Positions 36,562 to 45,261 of a stretch of 64,000 nucleotides of DNA are shown one piece after another. The notes under the pieces are model-generated. The model was not told the origin of the DNA. It ran no database searches and worked only from the letters and a program-made list of their open reading frames with translations. A program made the translations under genes and the position numbers. Position 1 is the stretch's first letter, and each line of letters begins with the position of its first letter. Source of the stretch: VXNJ01 sp965249595 (lineage in GTDB: Bacteria; Chloroflexota; UBA11872; VXNJ01); the NCBI GenBank assembly GCA_965249595.1, contig OZ252242.1, positions 1 to 64,000 on the forward strand, given 5' to 3'.

Positions 36562-37545
36562 GTGGTCGCCAGCGACATTGATGCGATCGCCGCTCCGGTA
36601 GCGCCGTGGCTGTCGGCGGTAGACCGCCGACTAGACGAAATGGCCGACAACGAACCTTCGCCAATGATCGGGGCGATATTGCAGACGCTCTTTGACGCGC
36701 CGGCCAAAAGATTTAGGCCGCTCTTGGTTCTGCTGACGGCCGGGGCTTTCGATTGCTTGGGCGATCAAGCCGTCGAACTGGCCTGCGGAGTCGAGTGTCT
36801 GCACACCGCCACGCTCGTCCACGACGACGTAATCGATGGTTCTGCCAAGCGCCGCGGGCGGGAGACAATCCACACGGTTTGGTCGAAAGGGGTCGCCATC
36901 CTGGCCGGCGACTTCATGTTCGCCCTGGCGGCCGACCAGGTGGCCGGCCTGGGGCGGCCGACGATCGTTTCAAAATTCGCCGATGCAATCATGCAAATGT
37001 CGCGCGCCGAACTCCATTGGCCCGATCTGCGTGACGGACCGCAGGCGGCACGGGCCGATTACCTGGCCAAGATTGAAGGAAAAACCGCCTCGCTGATTGG
37101 GCTCTGCGCCAGCAGCGCCGCCGACCTAGCCGGCCGCAGCGTCGCCGAACAGGAGCAGTTGCGCTTGGCCGGGGTTGAACTGGGACAGGCGTTTCAAATC
37201 TGCGATGACGTGCTCGATCTGCGCGGGAATCCCGATCGCACCGGCAAACCCGGTGGCGGAGACCTTCTGCAGGCGACCTTGACCCTTCCAATCCTGTTGC
37301 ACTTGGCAAAGCGGCCATCGGGGCTGGTGGCGCGTTTCTACCGCGACGACGACACCCGGGCCGGCGCCGACCAATTGGCCGAGGCTCTAGCCGAACTTGG
37401 CGACGGCGACGGGCCGAACGCCGCGATCGCCGAGGCGCGCACGATCGCCCAATCCGCCCGCGCCCGATTGGAATTGCTCCCAGTCAACGAATGCCGCGCC
37501 GCTATCGTGAATCTTTGTGACTTCGTCGTCGAACGCGCCCGCTGA
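36562..37545 (+). CDS. Polyprenyl diphosphate synthase (long-chain trans)
   Basis: Chain-elongating prenyltransferase, 327 residues, start GTG. First Asp-rich motif LVHDDVIDG, second ICDDVLDLRGN, and the IPP-binding Lys/Arg near AKRFRPLLVLLT. Next to menG, it most likely makes the side chain of menaquinone; chain length cannot be read from this. It overlaps menG by 29 nt. Confidence 0.93.
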   Translation: MVASDIDAIAAPVAPWLSAVDRRLDEMADNEPSPMIGAILQTLFDAPAKRFRPLLVLLTAGAFDCLGDQAVELACGVECLHTATLVHDDVIDGSAKRRGRETIHTVWSKGVAILAGDFMFALAADQVAGLGRPTIVSKFADAIMQMSRAELHWPDLRDGPQAARADYLAKIEGKTASLIGLCASSAADLAGRSVAEQEQLRLAGVELGQAFQICDDVLDLRGNPDRTGKPGGGDLLQATLTLPILLHLAKRPSGLVARFYRDDDTRAGADQLAEALAELGDGDGPNAAIAEARTIAQSARARLELLPVNECRAAIVNLCDFVVERAR

Positions 37546-38248
37546 GCCGGGCGCCTTAGCGCCGCGCCAGGTACGGGCAATGTTTGATTCGATCGCCCCA
37601 ACTTACGATCGCTTGAATCGGATCATCTCGCTCGGGCTTGACACCGCCTGGCGGCGGCGGGTTATCAATTTGGCCCTGGCCGGCAATCCGGGCACCCTCC
37701 TAGATATCGGCACCGGCACCGGGGACCTGCTGGAAATGGCCCGTCGCCGGGCACCCGCAGTGTTCGCCTTGGGGATCGATTTCTCCTTCCCGATGCTCGC
37801 GGCGGGGTCGCAGCGCGCGCATGGCGCCGGAGCCCATCTCGCCCAGGCCGACGCTCTGTCGCTGCCCTTCGCCGACGGCGCCGTCGATGCGATGGTAAGC
37901 GCGTTCGTGGTTCGAAATCTGAGCGATCGCAGCTCCGCATTCCGCGAATGGCGCCGCGTGTTGACCAGTGGCGGGCGATTGGTGATCTTGGAAATGACGC
38001 CGATGGCCAGGGGACCACTGGCCACTCTTTTCCGCCTGCATTTTGCCGGCCTGGCACCGTTGGTCGGGCGATTAATTAGCCGCCACCCGTTTGCCTACCG
38101 CTACCTGCCGGCATCCGTCGAAAGATTCCCTGACCCGTCGGCCCTGGCCGCCGAACTGCGCAATGCCGGATTCACCCGCATAGAGTGGCACCGGTTGGGA
38201 ATGGGCAGTGTGGCGATCCACGTCGCTGAAAAACCGGCGGCGGATTAG
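37517..38248 (+). CDS. menG: Demethylmenaquinone methyltransferase (MenG/UbiE)
   Basis: SAM-dependent methyltransferase, 243 residues, start GTG inside the preceding gene. MFDSIAPTYDRLNRIISLGLDTAWRR opens the UbiE family; LDIGTGTGDLLEMA is the SAM site; AFVVRNLSDR and the late YRYLPASVERFPDP match the family. It catalyses the last methylation of menaquinone, together with the polyprenyl synthase next to it. Confidence 0.94.
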   Translation: MTSSSNAPAEPGALAPRQVRAMFDSIAPTYDRLNRIISLGLDTAWRRRVINLALAGNPGTLLDIGTGTGDLLEMARRRAPAVFALGIDFSFPMLAAGSQRAHGAGAHLAQADALSLPFADGAVDAMVSAFVVRNLSDRSSAFREWRRVLTSGGRLVILEMTPMARGPLATLFRLHFAGLAPLVGRLISRHPFAYRYLPASVERFPDPSALAAELRNAGFTRIEWHRLGMGSVAIHVAEKPAAD

Positions 38249-38253
38249 CCGAC

Positions 38254-39312
38254 GTGTCAATCCAGATCGCACAGGTCCAGGATCCGGCCGTCTGGGCGGG
38301 CTTAAACGGGCCAGACACCACGGCAAGTTTTCTCCAACGCTGGGAATGGGGCGACGTAAAGCGCCGCAACGAATGGCACCCGATACGCATCGGCGCGTTC
38401 GCTGGAGGAGAAATTCTTGCCGGAGTCCAGGTGCTAGTCCAACGTCAGCGCCTGTTGCCGCTGTTGCCAACGGTCGGCCTTGCCTACATTCCACGCGGAC
38501 CGGTCGGGCAACTCGACGGGCGGATCACCGAAATGCTGCTCGGCTACGCGGTAGATGCTTCCCGTGCCGCCGGTGCCAGCCTGCTGCGGGTTGAACCACC
38601 GGCTGATCGGGCTGATCTGATTTGCCCGGTGCTAGCCCAGTTGGGGTTTAAGTGGAGCGAACAAAACCTCCAAATCAGGCATTCCGCCTATGTAAATCTT
38701 GATCGCAGCCTGACGGAAATCATGGCCGGTTTCAAGTCGAAAACCCGGTACAACACGCGCCTGGCCGAGCGCCGTGGGATTTCGGTCCGCCACGGCTCGG
38801 TCGAAGACCTTCGATCGTTTTACGAGCTAACCGCCGAGACCGGAGGCCGCGAAGGGTTCAACATCCACGAATACGGTTACTACCGCACGGTTTACGAGGC
38901 ATTTGCGCCCGAACGGGCGACGCTCATATTGGCCTCCTACCAAGGGCAAGTTCTTACCGCCTTGATGATCGTTAAATCCGGTTGCGAGGCAGTGTACCTG
39001 TACGGTGCCTCAACTACCCGCGAGCGTAGCCGGATGCCCTCCTATGCCGCTCAGTGGGCGGCGATCCAGTGGGCTCGCGAACAGGGTTGCAAGCGCTATG
39101 ACCTCTGGGGGATGGCCAACCCGAATAATCCTGCCGACGATCTGAGCGGCGTGGACCGGTTCAAATCGGGTTTTAACCCAGATCCGGTTGAGCACCCGGG
39201 AACCTTCGATCTGGCTTTATTCGAGCCGGTGGGTGCGCTAATTCGGGCCGCCCTGCCGCTGTACAAGCAATTGCTCGGAGCTCGTCGCCGAACCGAGGCG
39301 GCCGTCAATTGA
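38254..39312 (+). CDS. FemAB/FemX-like peptidoglycan branching aminoacyltransferase
   Basis: 352 residues, GNAT-type duplicated fold. MAGFKSKTRYNTRLAERRG, YGASTTRERSRMPSYAAQWAAIQWA and the final RFKSGFNPDPVEHPGTFDLAL match the lipid II aminoacyltransferase family, which uses aminoacyl-tRNA to add amino acids to the stem Lys/DAP. The start is GTG at 38254, five nt after menG. It overlaps murE by 4 nt (TTGA), tying it to cell-wall assembly. The amino acid added is unknown. Confidence 0.88.
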   Translation: MSIQIAQVQDPAVWAGLNGPDTTASFLQRWEWGDVKRRNEWHPIRIGAFAGGEILAGVQVLVQRQRLLPLLPTVGLAYIPRGPVGQLDGRITEMLLGYAVDASRAAGASLLRVEPPADRADLICPVLAQLGFKWSEQNLQIRHSAYVNLDRSLTEIMAGFKSKTRYNTRLAERRGISVRHGSVEDLRSFYELTAETGGREGFNIHEYGYYRTVYEAFAPERATLILASYQGQVLTALMIVKSGCEAVYLYGASTTRERSRMPSYAAQWAAIQWAREQGCKRYDLWGMANPNNPADDLSGVDRFKSGFNPDPVEHPGTFDLALFEPVGALIRAALPLYKQLLGARRRTEAAVN

Positions 39313-40817
39313 AGTTGGTCGACCTGCTGGCGGCTATCAATGCGCGAGCGCCCGCCGGATCCGCGGCCATCGAAATCTGCGCGATTGCCAATGATTCGCG
39401 GGATGTGCGGCCGGGATCGCTGTTCGTGGCGATTGATGGCACCGCCGCCGATGGCCATGATTTTGTGGCCGCGGCGATCGCCGCCGGAGCCACGGCCGTC
39501 GTATCCGAACGACCACTGGCCCTGCCGGACGGGATTTTCGGCGCGGTGGTGCCCGAAGGTCGGTTGGCGGTCGCCCAGTTGGCGCGAAGTTTCTACGGCC
39601 GACCCGATGAACGCCTGGGATTGATCGGGATAACCGGCACCGATGGCAAGACAACAACCTGTACGCTGATCGCCAAGCTTTTTGCCCAGGCCGGTCGGCC
39701 GTGTGGAATGATCACCACGGCCGAGCTAAAAATCGGATCCCGGTTGCAGGGCCGCGCTGAGCACGAGACAACGCCGTCGGCGCTCGGCGTCTGCCAGGGA
39801 CTGGCGGCAATGGCCTCCGCCGGTGACCGTTGGGCGGTCATCGAGGCAACCTCGCATGCCCTCGACCAGCAGCGGGTAGCCGGGCTGGCCTTCGACATCG
39901 CGGCCTATACGCGGATCACCCACGAACACCTCGAATACCATGGCTCCCAGGCTGCCTACGTCGCCGCCAAAGCCCGCCTGGCCAAGCTGGTCAGCTCATC
40001 TGGCGCGGTGGTGCTCAATGCCCATGATCAGCACACCGCCACCCTGTCAGCCGCGGCCAGCGCATCGGTGATCACCTACGGGCGGGGGAAAGGTGACGTG
40101 CGCTCGGACGAGGAGGCGTATAGCGCTGCCGGAGTCGAATTTGATCTGCAATCGCCCTGGGGCACAACCCGGGTCGAGCTGCCGCTGCGGGGCCCTTTTA
40201 ATGTCGAAAACGCGCTGGCCGCGATCGCCGTCGGCGGGGCGGCCGGGTTGCAATTGCCCGAACTAGCCAGCGGCGTTGAATCGCTGACCGGGCCGCCGGG
40301 TCGATTGCAATTTGTAGATTGCGGGCAACCGTTCGCAGTGGTGGTCGACTATGCCCACACTCCAGCCAGTCTTGGGGCGACATTGCATGAATTGCGACGC
40401 GGAATAAGCGGTCGGATCATTGCGGTATTCGGCAGTGCCGGCGAACGCGATGTTGCCAAACGGGCGATGATGGGCCAGATAGCCGCCCGCTTGGCCGATT
40501 TGACGGTTGTTACTGACGAGGATCCACGCGGCGAGGATCGCGATGCCATTGCCGCCGACATCGTCAAAGGACTAACGTCTACCGACCGACGGGCCCGCCA
40601 TGCCGTTATCCACAGCCGCAATGACGCACTGGCCTACGCTTTCGAACAAGCACGATCCGGCGACGTGGTGGCCCTATTGGGCAAAGGCCATGAAAAGAGC
40701 ATCATCGGGCCCAACGGCGCGCAGGCCTACGATGAAGTGGCCACGGCGGAGAGTCTTCTGGCCGGCTTGGCCGCGAACCCGCCTGCCAAAAACCGGGCGG
40801 CCGCCGAGCCGCAATAA
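39309..40817 (+). CDS. murE: UDP-MurNAc-tripeptide synthetase
   Basis: 502 residues, Mur ligase. P-loop GITGTDGKTTTCTLIA; carbamylated Lys region in the central domain; C-terminal amino acid site reads DEDPRGED, in the place of DNPR of diaminopimelate-specific MurE. The Arg suggests meso-DAP or a broad specificity, but it does not prove it. The start is TTG at 39309, overlapping femX-like. lysA in the window shows that DAP is made. Confidence 0.94.
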   Translation: MKLVDLLAAINARAPAGSAAIEICAIANDSRDVRPGSLFVAIDGTAADGHDFVAAAIAAGATAVVSERPLALPDGIFGAVVPEGRLAVAQLARSFYGRPDERLGLIGITGTDGKTTTCTLIAKLFAQAGRPCGMITTAELKIGSRLQGRAEHETTPSALGVCQGLAAMASAGDRWAVIEATSHALDQQRVAGLAFDIAAYTRITHEHLEYHGSQAAYVAAKARLAKLVSSSGAVVLNAHDQHTATLSAAASASVITYGRGKGDVRSDEEAYSAAGVEFDLQSPWGTTRVELPLRGPFNVENALAAIAVGGAAGLQLPELASGVESLTGPPGRLQFVDCGQPFAVVVDYAHTPASLGATLHELRRGISGRIIAVFGSAGERDVAKRAMMGQIAARLADLTVVTDEDPRGEDRDAIAADIVKGLTSTDRRARHAVIHSRNDALAYAFEQARSGDVVALLGKGHEKSIIGPNGAQAYDEVATAESLLAGLAANPPAKNRAAAEPQ

Positions 40818-40820
40818 CTG

Positions 40821-41219
40821 CTAGTTGCCGGCGACCCGCGAACTGCACGCCCCGTCATCGACGGCACCGGAGGTCGTTTTAAACGACTGGCCGCAGGAGC
40901 AATCGGCTTTTGAGAGTGGGTTACTCACCGCAAACCCCTGGCCCATCAGGCCGTCCTTAAAGTCGATTACTGCACCCTCAAAAAGGGGCAATGTCATCGA
41001 ATCCACAAAGAGGCTGATGCCGAGCGATTCGGTAACCACATCGGTGTCCGACGGTCGGCGAGCAATCCCGAGTTGATATTCCCAACCGCCGCAACCGCCG
41101 GGGGCGACGGCGACCTTCATGGCGGCTTCTTCATAACCCTGTTGTTCAACAATCCCGTTGAAAGCGGCGGCGGCGGCCTGGGTCAACGAGACGTTGGGGG
41201 TCGGATTTTCGGTGGCCAT
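40821..41219 (-). CDS. A-type iron-sulfur carrier (HesB/IscA/ErpA)
   Basis: 132 residues. The three conserved cysteines are seen in GGCGGWEYQLG and ADCSCGQSF. The N-terminal VSLTQAAAAAFNGIVEQQG is typical of the family. It delivers Fe-S clusters to apoproteins; the Rieske and 4Fe-4S proteins of this window are likely clients (inference). Convergent with murE with 3 nt between the stops. Confidence 0.92.
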   Translation of the reverse strand: MATENPTPNVSLTQAAAAAFNGIVEQQGYEEAAMKVAVAPGGCGGWEYQLGIARRPSDTDVVTESLGISLFVDSMTLPLFEGAVIDFKDGLMGQGFAVSNPLSKADCSCGQSFKTTSGAVDDGACSSRVAGN

Positions 41220-41243
41220 TTCGCAGATGTGATCTAACTTGTC

Positions 41244-41252
41244 AAAGGAGGT
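41244..41252 (+). promoter_or_regulatory. Strong Shine-Dalgarno deciding the ATPase start
   Basis: AAAGGAGGT, a near-perfect complement to the 16S tail, 9 nt before a GTG at 41262. The alternative ATG at 41376 has only AGGGG upstream. This supports a 38-residue extension on the P-type ATPase. Confidence 0.7.
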
Positions 41253-41261
41253 GCGATAGGT

Positions 41262-43823
41262 GTGCGCTTGTTGCCGATTCTATGGTCGATTCGCCATACC
41301 TGCAGCTGGCGCCGTCATATCGGCGAACTATGGGCGGATAATGGACTAATAGCGGGGAAATGGCAGGGGCGGATTATGGTAACCGACACCCAGCGGCACA
41401 TTCAGATCCCGGTGCATGGCATGCACTGTGCGGGGTGCCGAGCGCGGATCGAAGAAGCAATGGTCGGCGAGGGGGTTCTCGAATACAGCGCTTCACTGAT
41501 GACGCGGTCGGCGATAGCCACTATCGATCCCGCGACCACCAATGCCGGCGCGATTGCCGACCGTATTCGCGAGATTGGATATGAAATCGGCGTGGGGTTG
41601 GTCACGATCACCCTGGCACCCGGCAGCGTTGAACGCAGCGGCGATGTTGCCAGTGCCCTGCTAGATCTCGACGGTGTAATTTGGGTCAACGTAGCCGGAA
41701 ATCGTGTCAACTGCGAGATCTTTAGCGACTACGCCAGCGAAACAACGATCCGCGATCGCCTGGCGCTTGAAGGCTTAGTGCCGATAAGCATTCAGCTGAC
41801 TGAATTGCCCCATGGTGGCGGGGTGAGCAGCGGCAGCGGGCCAAACATCACCGAGTGGATAGAGGGAATGCTCCCGGACCTGCCGGATTGGACCGGTCCG
41901 GTTGCGGGATTGATCGTCGGGCTCCTGATCATGTGGGGACACGAATCGTGGGTCCCGCTCGAGCCCCCGGCGCTGCTCAGCAACTTGCCGCTGCTTACCG
42001 CGCTGACCCTGCTTGTCTATTACTTCTTGGGCCTCGAATTTGCTCAATCCGCCTGGCAGTCAATCAAGAACCGATCCGCCGACATGTACGCAATGGTCGG
42101 GGTGGCTTCCACTGCGGCCTTGGTTTGGAGCATCTACGAATTGGTCAACAGCTATATCACCGGCAATCCGCATGGCGATCTGTTCTTGGCCGAAACGGCA
42201 TTGGTGATTTCGATCGTGCGAATTGGTGAAACCCTGCAGAGCCGGGCCCTGGCCGCAACGGCGGCTCAGTTTGAATCGCTGCTCGATCTTGTCGGTGGCG
42301 GCATCGCAATTGCTGAAATCGACGGAGAGTTGATACCCCAGGACGTGCGGCAATTCCGCCCCGGTGACATACAGGTGGTGCGCCCCGGCGACCAAATCGC
42401 CCTCGATGGCGAGGTAGTCGAAGGTGAATCGACAGTCGACGAGTCGCTAATTACCGGCGAATCACGCCCAGTTCCCAAGCACCCCGGCGACCTGGTGATC
42501 GGGTCGTCGTATAACCACACCGGTGCCTTGAAAGTGAAGGTTTCGCACGCCCGCGACCGAACAATTCTTTCGCAAATAGTTCGGGAAGTGGAACTCACCC
42601 AATCGCGCCGCTCAAAGGCCGATACGCGGATCGCCCAGATCACCAAGGTCTACGTGCCGATAGTGGCGCTGGTGGGCCTGGCCGCCGCAATCGCCTGGCT
42701 GATTTTGGTGCCCGAGGCCGGCGTGGCAGGGGCCTTACGAACATTTTTCACGGTACTGGTCGTATCTTGCCCTTGCGCCATAGGCCTTGCGATCCCGGCC
42801 GCTACATCGGTAGGCATCGCGGCCGGGGCCCGCAATGGAATCCTCCTGCGTGATCCTCAAATCGCCGCTGGCGGCGATATACGGATCGATGTCCTGTTGT
42901 TTGACAAGACCGGAACCGTTACGATGGGTCGGCCGCAGGTTTCCGAAATTTCGGTCGAACCGGGTTTGTCCGAACGTGACGCGATTGCCATCGCCGCTTC
43001 GGTCGAAGCGCAGTCAGAGCATCCAATTGGATTGGCAATCAGGCGCCACGCCGCTGATCTGGGAATCGAACCCAAGCCCGCGCCGGGATTTTCCGCCGAC
43101 TTTGGCGGCGGCGTGAAGGCGTCCGTTGACGGGAACGAGGTTCTACTGGGGTCGGCAACCTGGTTGGCTGCGGCCGGAATTTCGGCCCCCGAGCCGCCCT
43201 GGGTCGATTCCTACACCGTGGTCCACCTGGCCGTGGATGGTCAACCGGCGGCCATGTTCGCCTTGACCGACGAGATCCGCAGCGATGCCGCCGACGCCAT
43301 TGCCGGCTTCAAGAGCCGCGGGGTGAAGCCGGTATTGGTCTCGGGCGACCGCGCGGGCATCGCCCACGCCGTGGCTGATGCCGTTGGCATCGAAGAAGTG
43401 CACGCCGAATTAAAACCCGCTGAAAAGGCGGAGTTGGCCGGCCGCTATGCAAATCAAAAATTGGGCGTGGCCATGATTGGCGATGGGATCAATGATGCCC
43501 CGGCACTGGCCCAAGCGGACATCGGAATTGCGGTGGGTACCGGATCGGATCTCGCCACCCAGGCCGCCCATATGAGCATCGTTTCCGGGCGCCTCTCGTC
43601 GGTCGCCGACGCGATCGCATTGGTAAGGCAGCTGCGAATGACGATCCAGGGCAATCTGGCCTTGGCATTTGGGTCGACGGCCATCCTGATCGTGTTGGCC
43701 ACTGGAATCCTCTATCCGGTGGTCGGGTTTCAGTTCAGTCCGGCCTTGGCGGCCGTGGCGATGGCCGCCAGCACATTGCTGGTAATTGCCAATTCACTTC
43801 GCATCGCGATTAGGCGATCGTGA
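41262..43823 (+). CDS. Heavy-metal (copper-type) P1B ATPase
   Basis: 853-residue metal exporter. One N-terminal HMA domain with CxxC (GMHCAGCRARIEEAM), then a second domain of HMA-like length lacking CxxC, then the membrane part with CPC (SCPCAIGLAIP, 503-505), the phosphorylated Asp (DKTGTVT, D548), SEHPIGLAI and GDGINDAPAL. CPC and the last helix MAASTLLVIANSLRI suggest Cu(I), but the usual Asn/Tyr pair in the seventh helix is not seen (NLALAFGSTAIL). The start at 41262 is supported by a strong ribosome site, but ATG 41376 is possible. Convergent overlap of 14 nt with the next gene. Confidence 0.92.
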   Translation: MRLLPILWSIRHTCSWRRHIGELWADNGLIAGKWQGRIMVTDTQRHIQIPVHGMHCAGCRARIEEAMVGEGVLEYSASLMTRSAIATIDPATTNAGAIADRIREIGYEIGVGLVTITLAPGSVERSGDVASALLDLDGVIWVNVAGNRVNCEIFSDYASETTIRDRLALEGLVPISIQLTELPHGGGVSSGSGPNITEWIEGMLPDLPDWTGPVAGLIVGLLIMWGHESWVPLEPPALLSNLPLLTALTLLVYYFLGLEFAQSAWQSIKNRSADMYAMVGVASTAALVWSIYELVNSYITGNPHGDLFLAETALVISIVRIGETLQSRALAATAAQFESLLDLVGGGIAIAEIDGELIPQDVRQFRPGDIQVVRPGDQIALDGEVVEGESTVDESLITGESRPVPKHPGDLVIGSSYNHTGALKVKVSHARDRTILSQIVREVELTQSRRSKADTRIAQITKVYVPIVALVGLAAAIAWLILVPEAGVAGALRTFFTVLVVSCPCAIGLAIPAATSVGIAAGARNGILLRDPQIAAGGDIRIDVLLFDKTGTVTMGRPQVSEISVEPGLSERDAIAIAASVEAQSEHPIGLAIRRHAADLGIEPKPAPGFSADFGGGVKASVDGNEVLLGSATWLAAAGISAPEPPWVDSYTVVHLAVDGQPAAMFALTDEIRSDAADAIAGFKSRGVKPVLVSGDRAGIAHAVADAVGIEEVHAELKPAEKAELAGRYANQKLGVAMIGDGINDAPALAQADIGIAVGTGSDLATQAAHMSIVSGRLSSVADAIALVRQLRMTIQGNLALAFGSTAILIVLATGILYPVVGFQFSPALAAVAMAASTLLVIANSLRIAIRRS

Positions 43824-44448
43824 ATTCGACCGTCCGCTGAATCTGCCCGTCGATTAGCACGTGGGCGCTGAAATTACCGGGACCGTTGCCCTCGCCGGCA
43901 TCTAGGTAGAAACCGAAATATCCGCGTGTAAACGTGTCGTTGATCGGCTGTTCATAGGTAAATATCTCGATGCCCTCGCGCAACCAGGTAATGCCGATCG
44001 AGCTGCCGGCCTGAATTCCCACGTACTCGGCTGAAACGTATACGCGCTCGGATTCCGCAAAGGTATCGGTGACGCCGCGTGGGCGCTGCATCGAGTCGAT
44101 CGACCTGGCAGCCGCCACCACTCCCACCGAACCCCGGACCGGTAGCGGCGTCGCCGTCGGTGGCGCGGGTATAACGACGGCAACGGTCGCGGTCGGCGTA
44201 ACAGTAGGCGGCGGTTCCACTGGGGCGGCGGTGGGCGCTGCAGGGCTCGGGGTTGGCAATTGCGGTGGCGGCGGAATATCCGGCGTGGCCACGACAGTCG
44301 GGTCGGCGGTTGGTGCCGGAATCGGCGTGCTCGGGTCGACCACCGGTGGCGACGACGATTGGCAAGCGGCCAGCACGATAACCAGCCATGTTAAGACGAT
44401 GACCGCAGTGGCGGTTCGTCGTATCCGTTCAATCCAAACAGGTTTCAT
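43810..44448 (-). CDS. Lipoprotein with Pro/Thr-rich linker
   Basis: 212 residues. The N-terminus has basic residues, a hydrophobic stretch and lipobox LAAC. A long Pro/Thr/Val/Ala-rich linker (about 30-105) is followed by a small beta-rich domain (GSSIGITWLREGIEIFTYEQ, RGYFGFYLDAGEG). No family is recognised. The linker resembles those used to reach through a cell wall. Its 3' end overlaps the ATPase gene. Confidence 0.8.
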   Translation of the reverse strand: MKPVWIERIRRTATAVIVLTWLVIVLAACQSSSPPVVDPSTPIPAPTADPTVVATPDIPPPPQLPTPSPAAPTAAPVEPPPTVTPTATVAVVIPAPPTATPLPVRGSVGVVAAARSIDSMQRPRGVTDTFAESERVYVSAEYVGIQAGSSIGITWLREGIEIFTYEQPINDTFTRGYFGFYLDAGEGNGPGNFSAHVLIDGQIQRTVEFTIA

Positions 44449-44587
44449 TTGCGGTGTCTGGCAATAGTTCCTAGCAACTACAGTATCCGAATTTCGACCC
44501 TTCAGACAATCGCCTCAGGCAAGTTCTCCGATCGCCGCCCGCAACGCCATGCGCCAGGGCCCTTGTATCGTCGCATCGGCGATTGAT

Positions 44588-44908
44588 CTAAAGGTTTGAT
44601 TTTTCGGGCATTCCCGGGCAGTCGATCATGTCGAATTTGAGAACTTCGGTCTCCACCGTCATACCGGCAGCCCGCTCCCGCATCGCTCCCATGTGCGCCG
44701 CCACGGCATGGGTTGCCAAAGCCTCGCCCGACGCCCAGCGTTCCACGACCACGAGCTTTTCCGGTTCGGCCTGATTACGGTGAAGCGTGTAGTGAAGACA
44801 GCCTGGTTCCTCGTGCACGTTCATGACGTTGTCTGAAAATATGGCAATGAATTGGTCGGTTTTGTCAGGAACCGTCGTTATGTTGGCGATTACGGTTAGT
44901 GCGGCCAT
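44588..44908 (-). CDS. Antibiotic biosynthesis monooxygenase domain protein
   Basis: 106 residues with a single ABM dimeric alpha-beta barrel: VIANITTVPDKTDQFIAIF, EEPGCLHYTLHRNQ, VVVERWASGEALATHAVAAHM. Family members are heme-degrading or quinol monooxygenases, or of unknown role; the substrate cannot be told. It is transcribed away from pdxA across a region holding a palindrome. Confidence 0.85.
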   Translation of the reverse strand: MAALTVIANITTVPDKTDQFIAIFSDNVMNVHEEPGCLHYTLHRNQAEPEKLVVVERWASGEALATHAVAAHMGAMRERAAGMTVETEVLKFDMIDCPGMPEKSNL

Positions 44909-45261
44909 GCTGGCTCCGATTCACGGATCAGGTATTGCAAATGATATTGGCCGCCATTTGGTGCTGTGGCACAACGTTGTGCGGTTTGCCGCGCAAATTT
45001 CTTACAGTCGCATAACTGGGTCATTTCAGCTTTCCAATATCTGGCCGGATCCGAATGCCGATCGCCAAAGGTCGCCGCCAGCGGAGGGGTTTCGCGGCCG
45101 GTCGGCCCAGCGCGACAGTGCGGCCGGAATTCCGCCCCGGCAGTTGCGGGACCGACGCCAATCCGGTCAGGGATAAACGCTACCAAGGCGATACTGATTC
45201 CGCAAGATTGGCTTGACCAAGACGGACGGAAATCGTACTGGCGAATATGGGAACTGATTCG
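44909..45261. other. Divergent regulatory region with a perfect palindrome
   Basis: About 350 nt between the ABM gene and pdxA. The open frames here run through several strands and lack family features. At 44969-44982 there is a perfect 14-bp palindrome GCACAACGTTGTGC with a central CG, of the kind bound by LacI- or TetR-like repressors. Its place 61 nt upstream of the ABM start suggests an operator. Confidence 0.5.
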
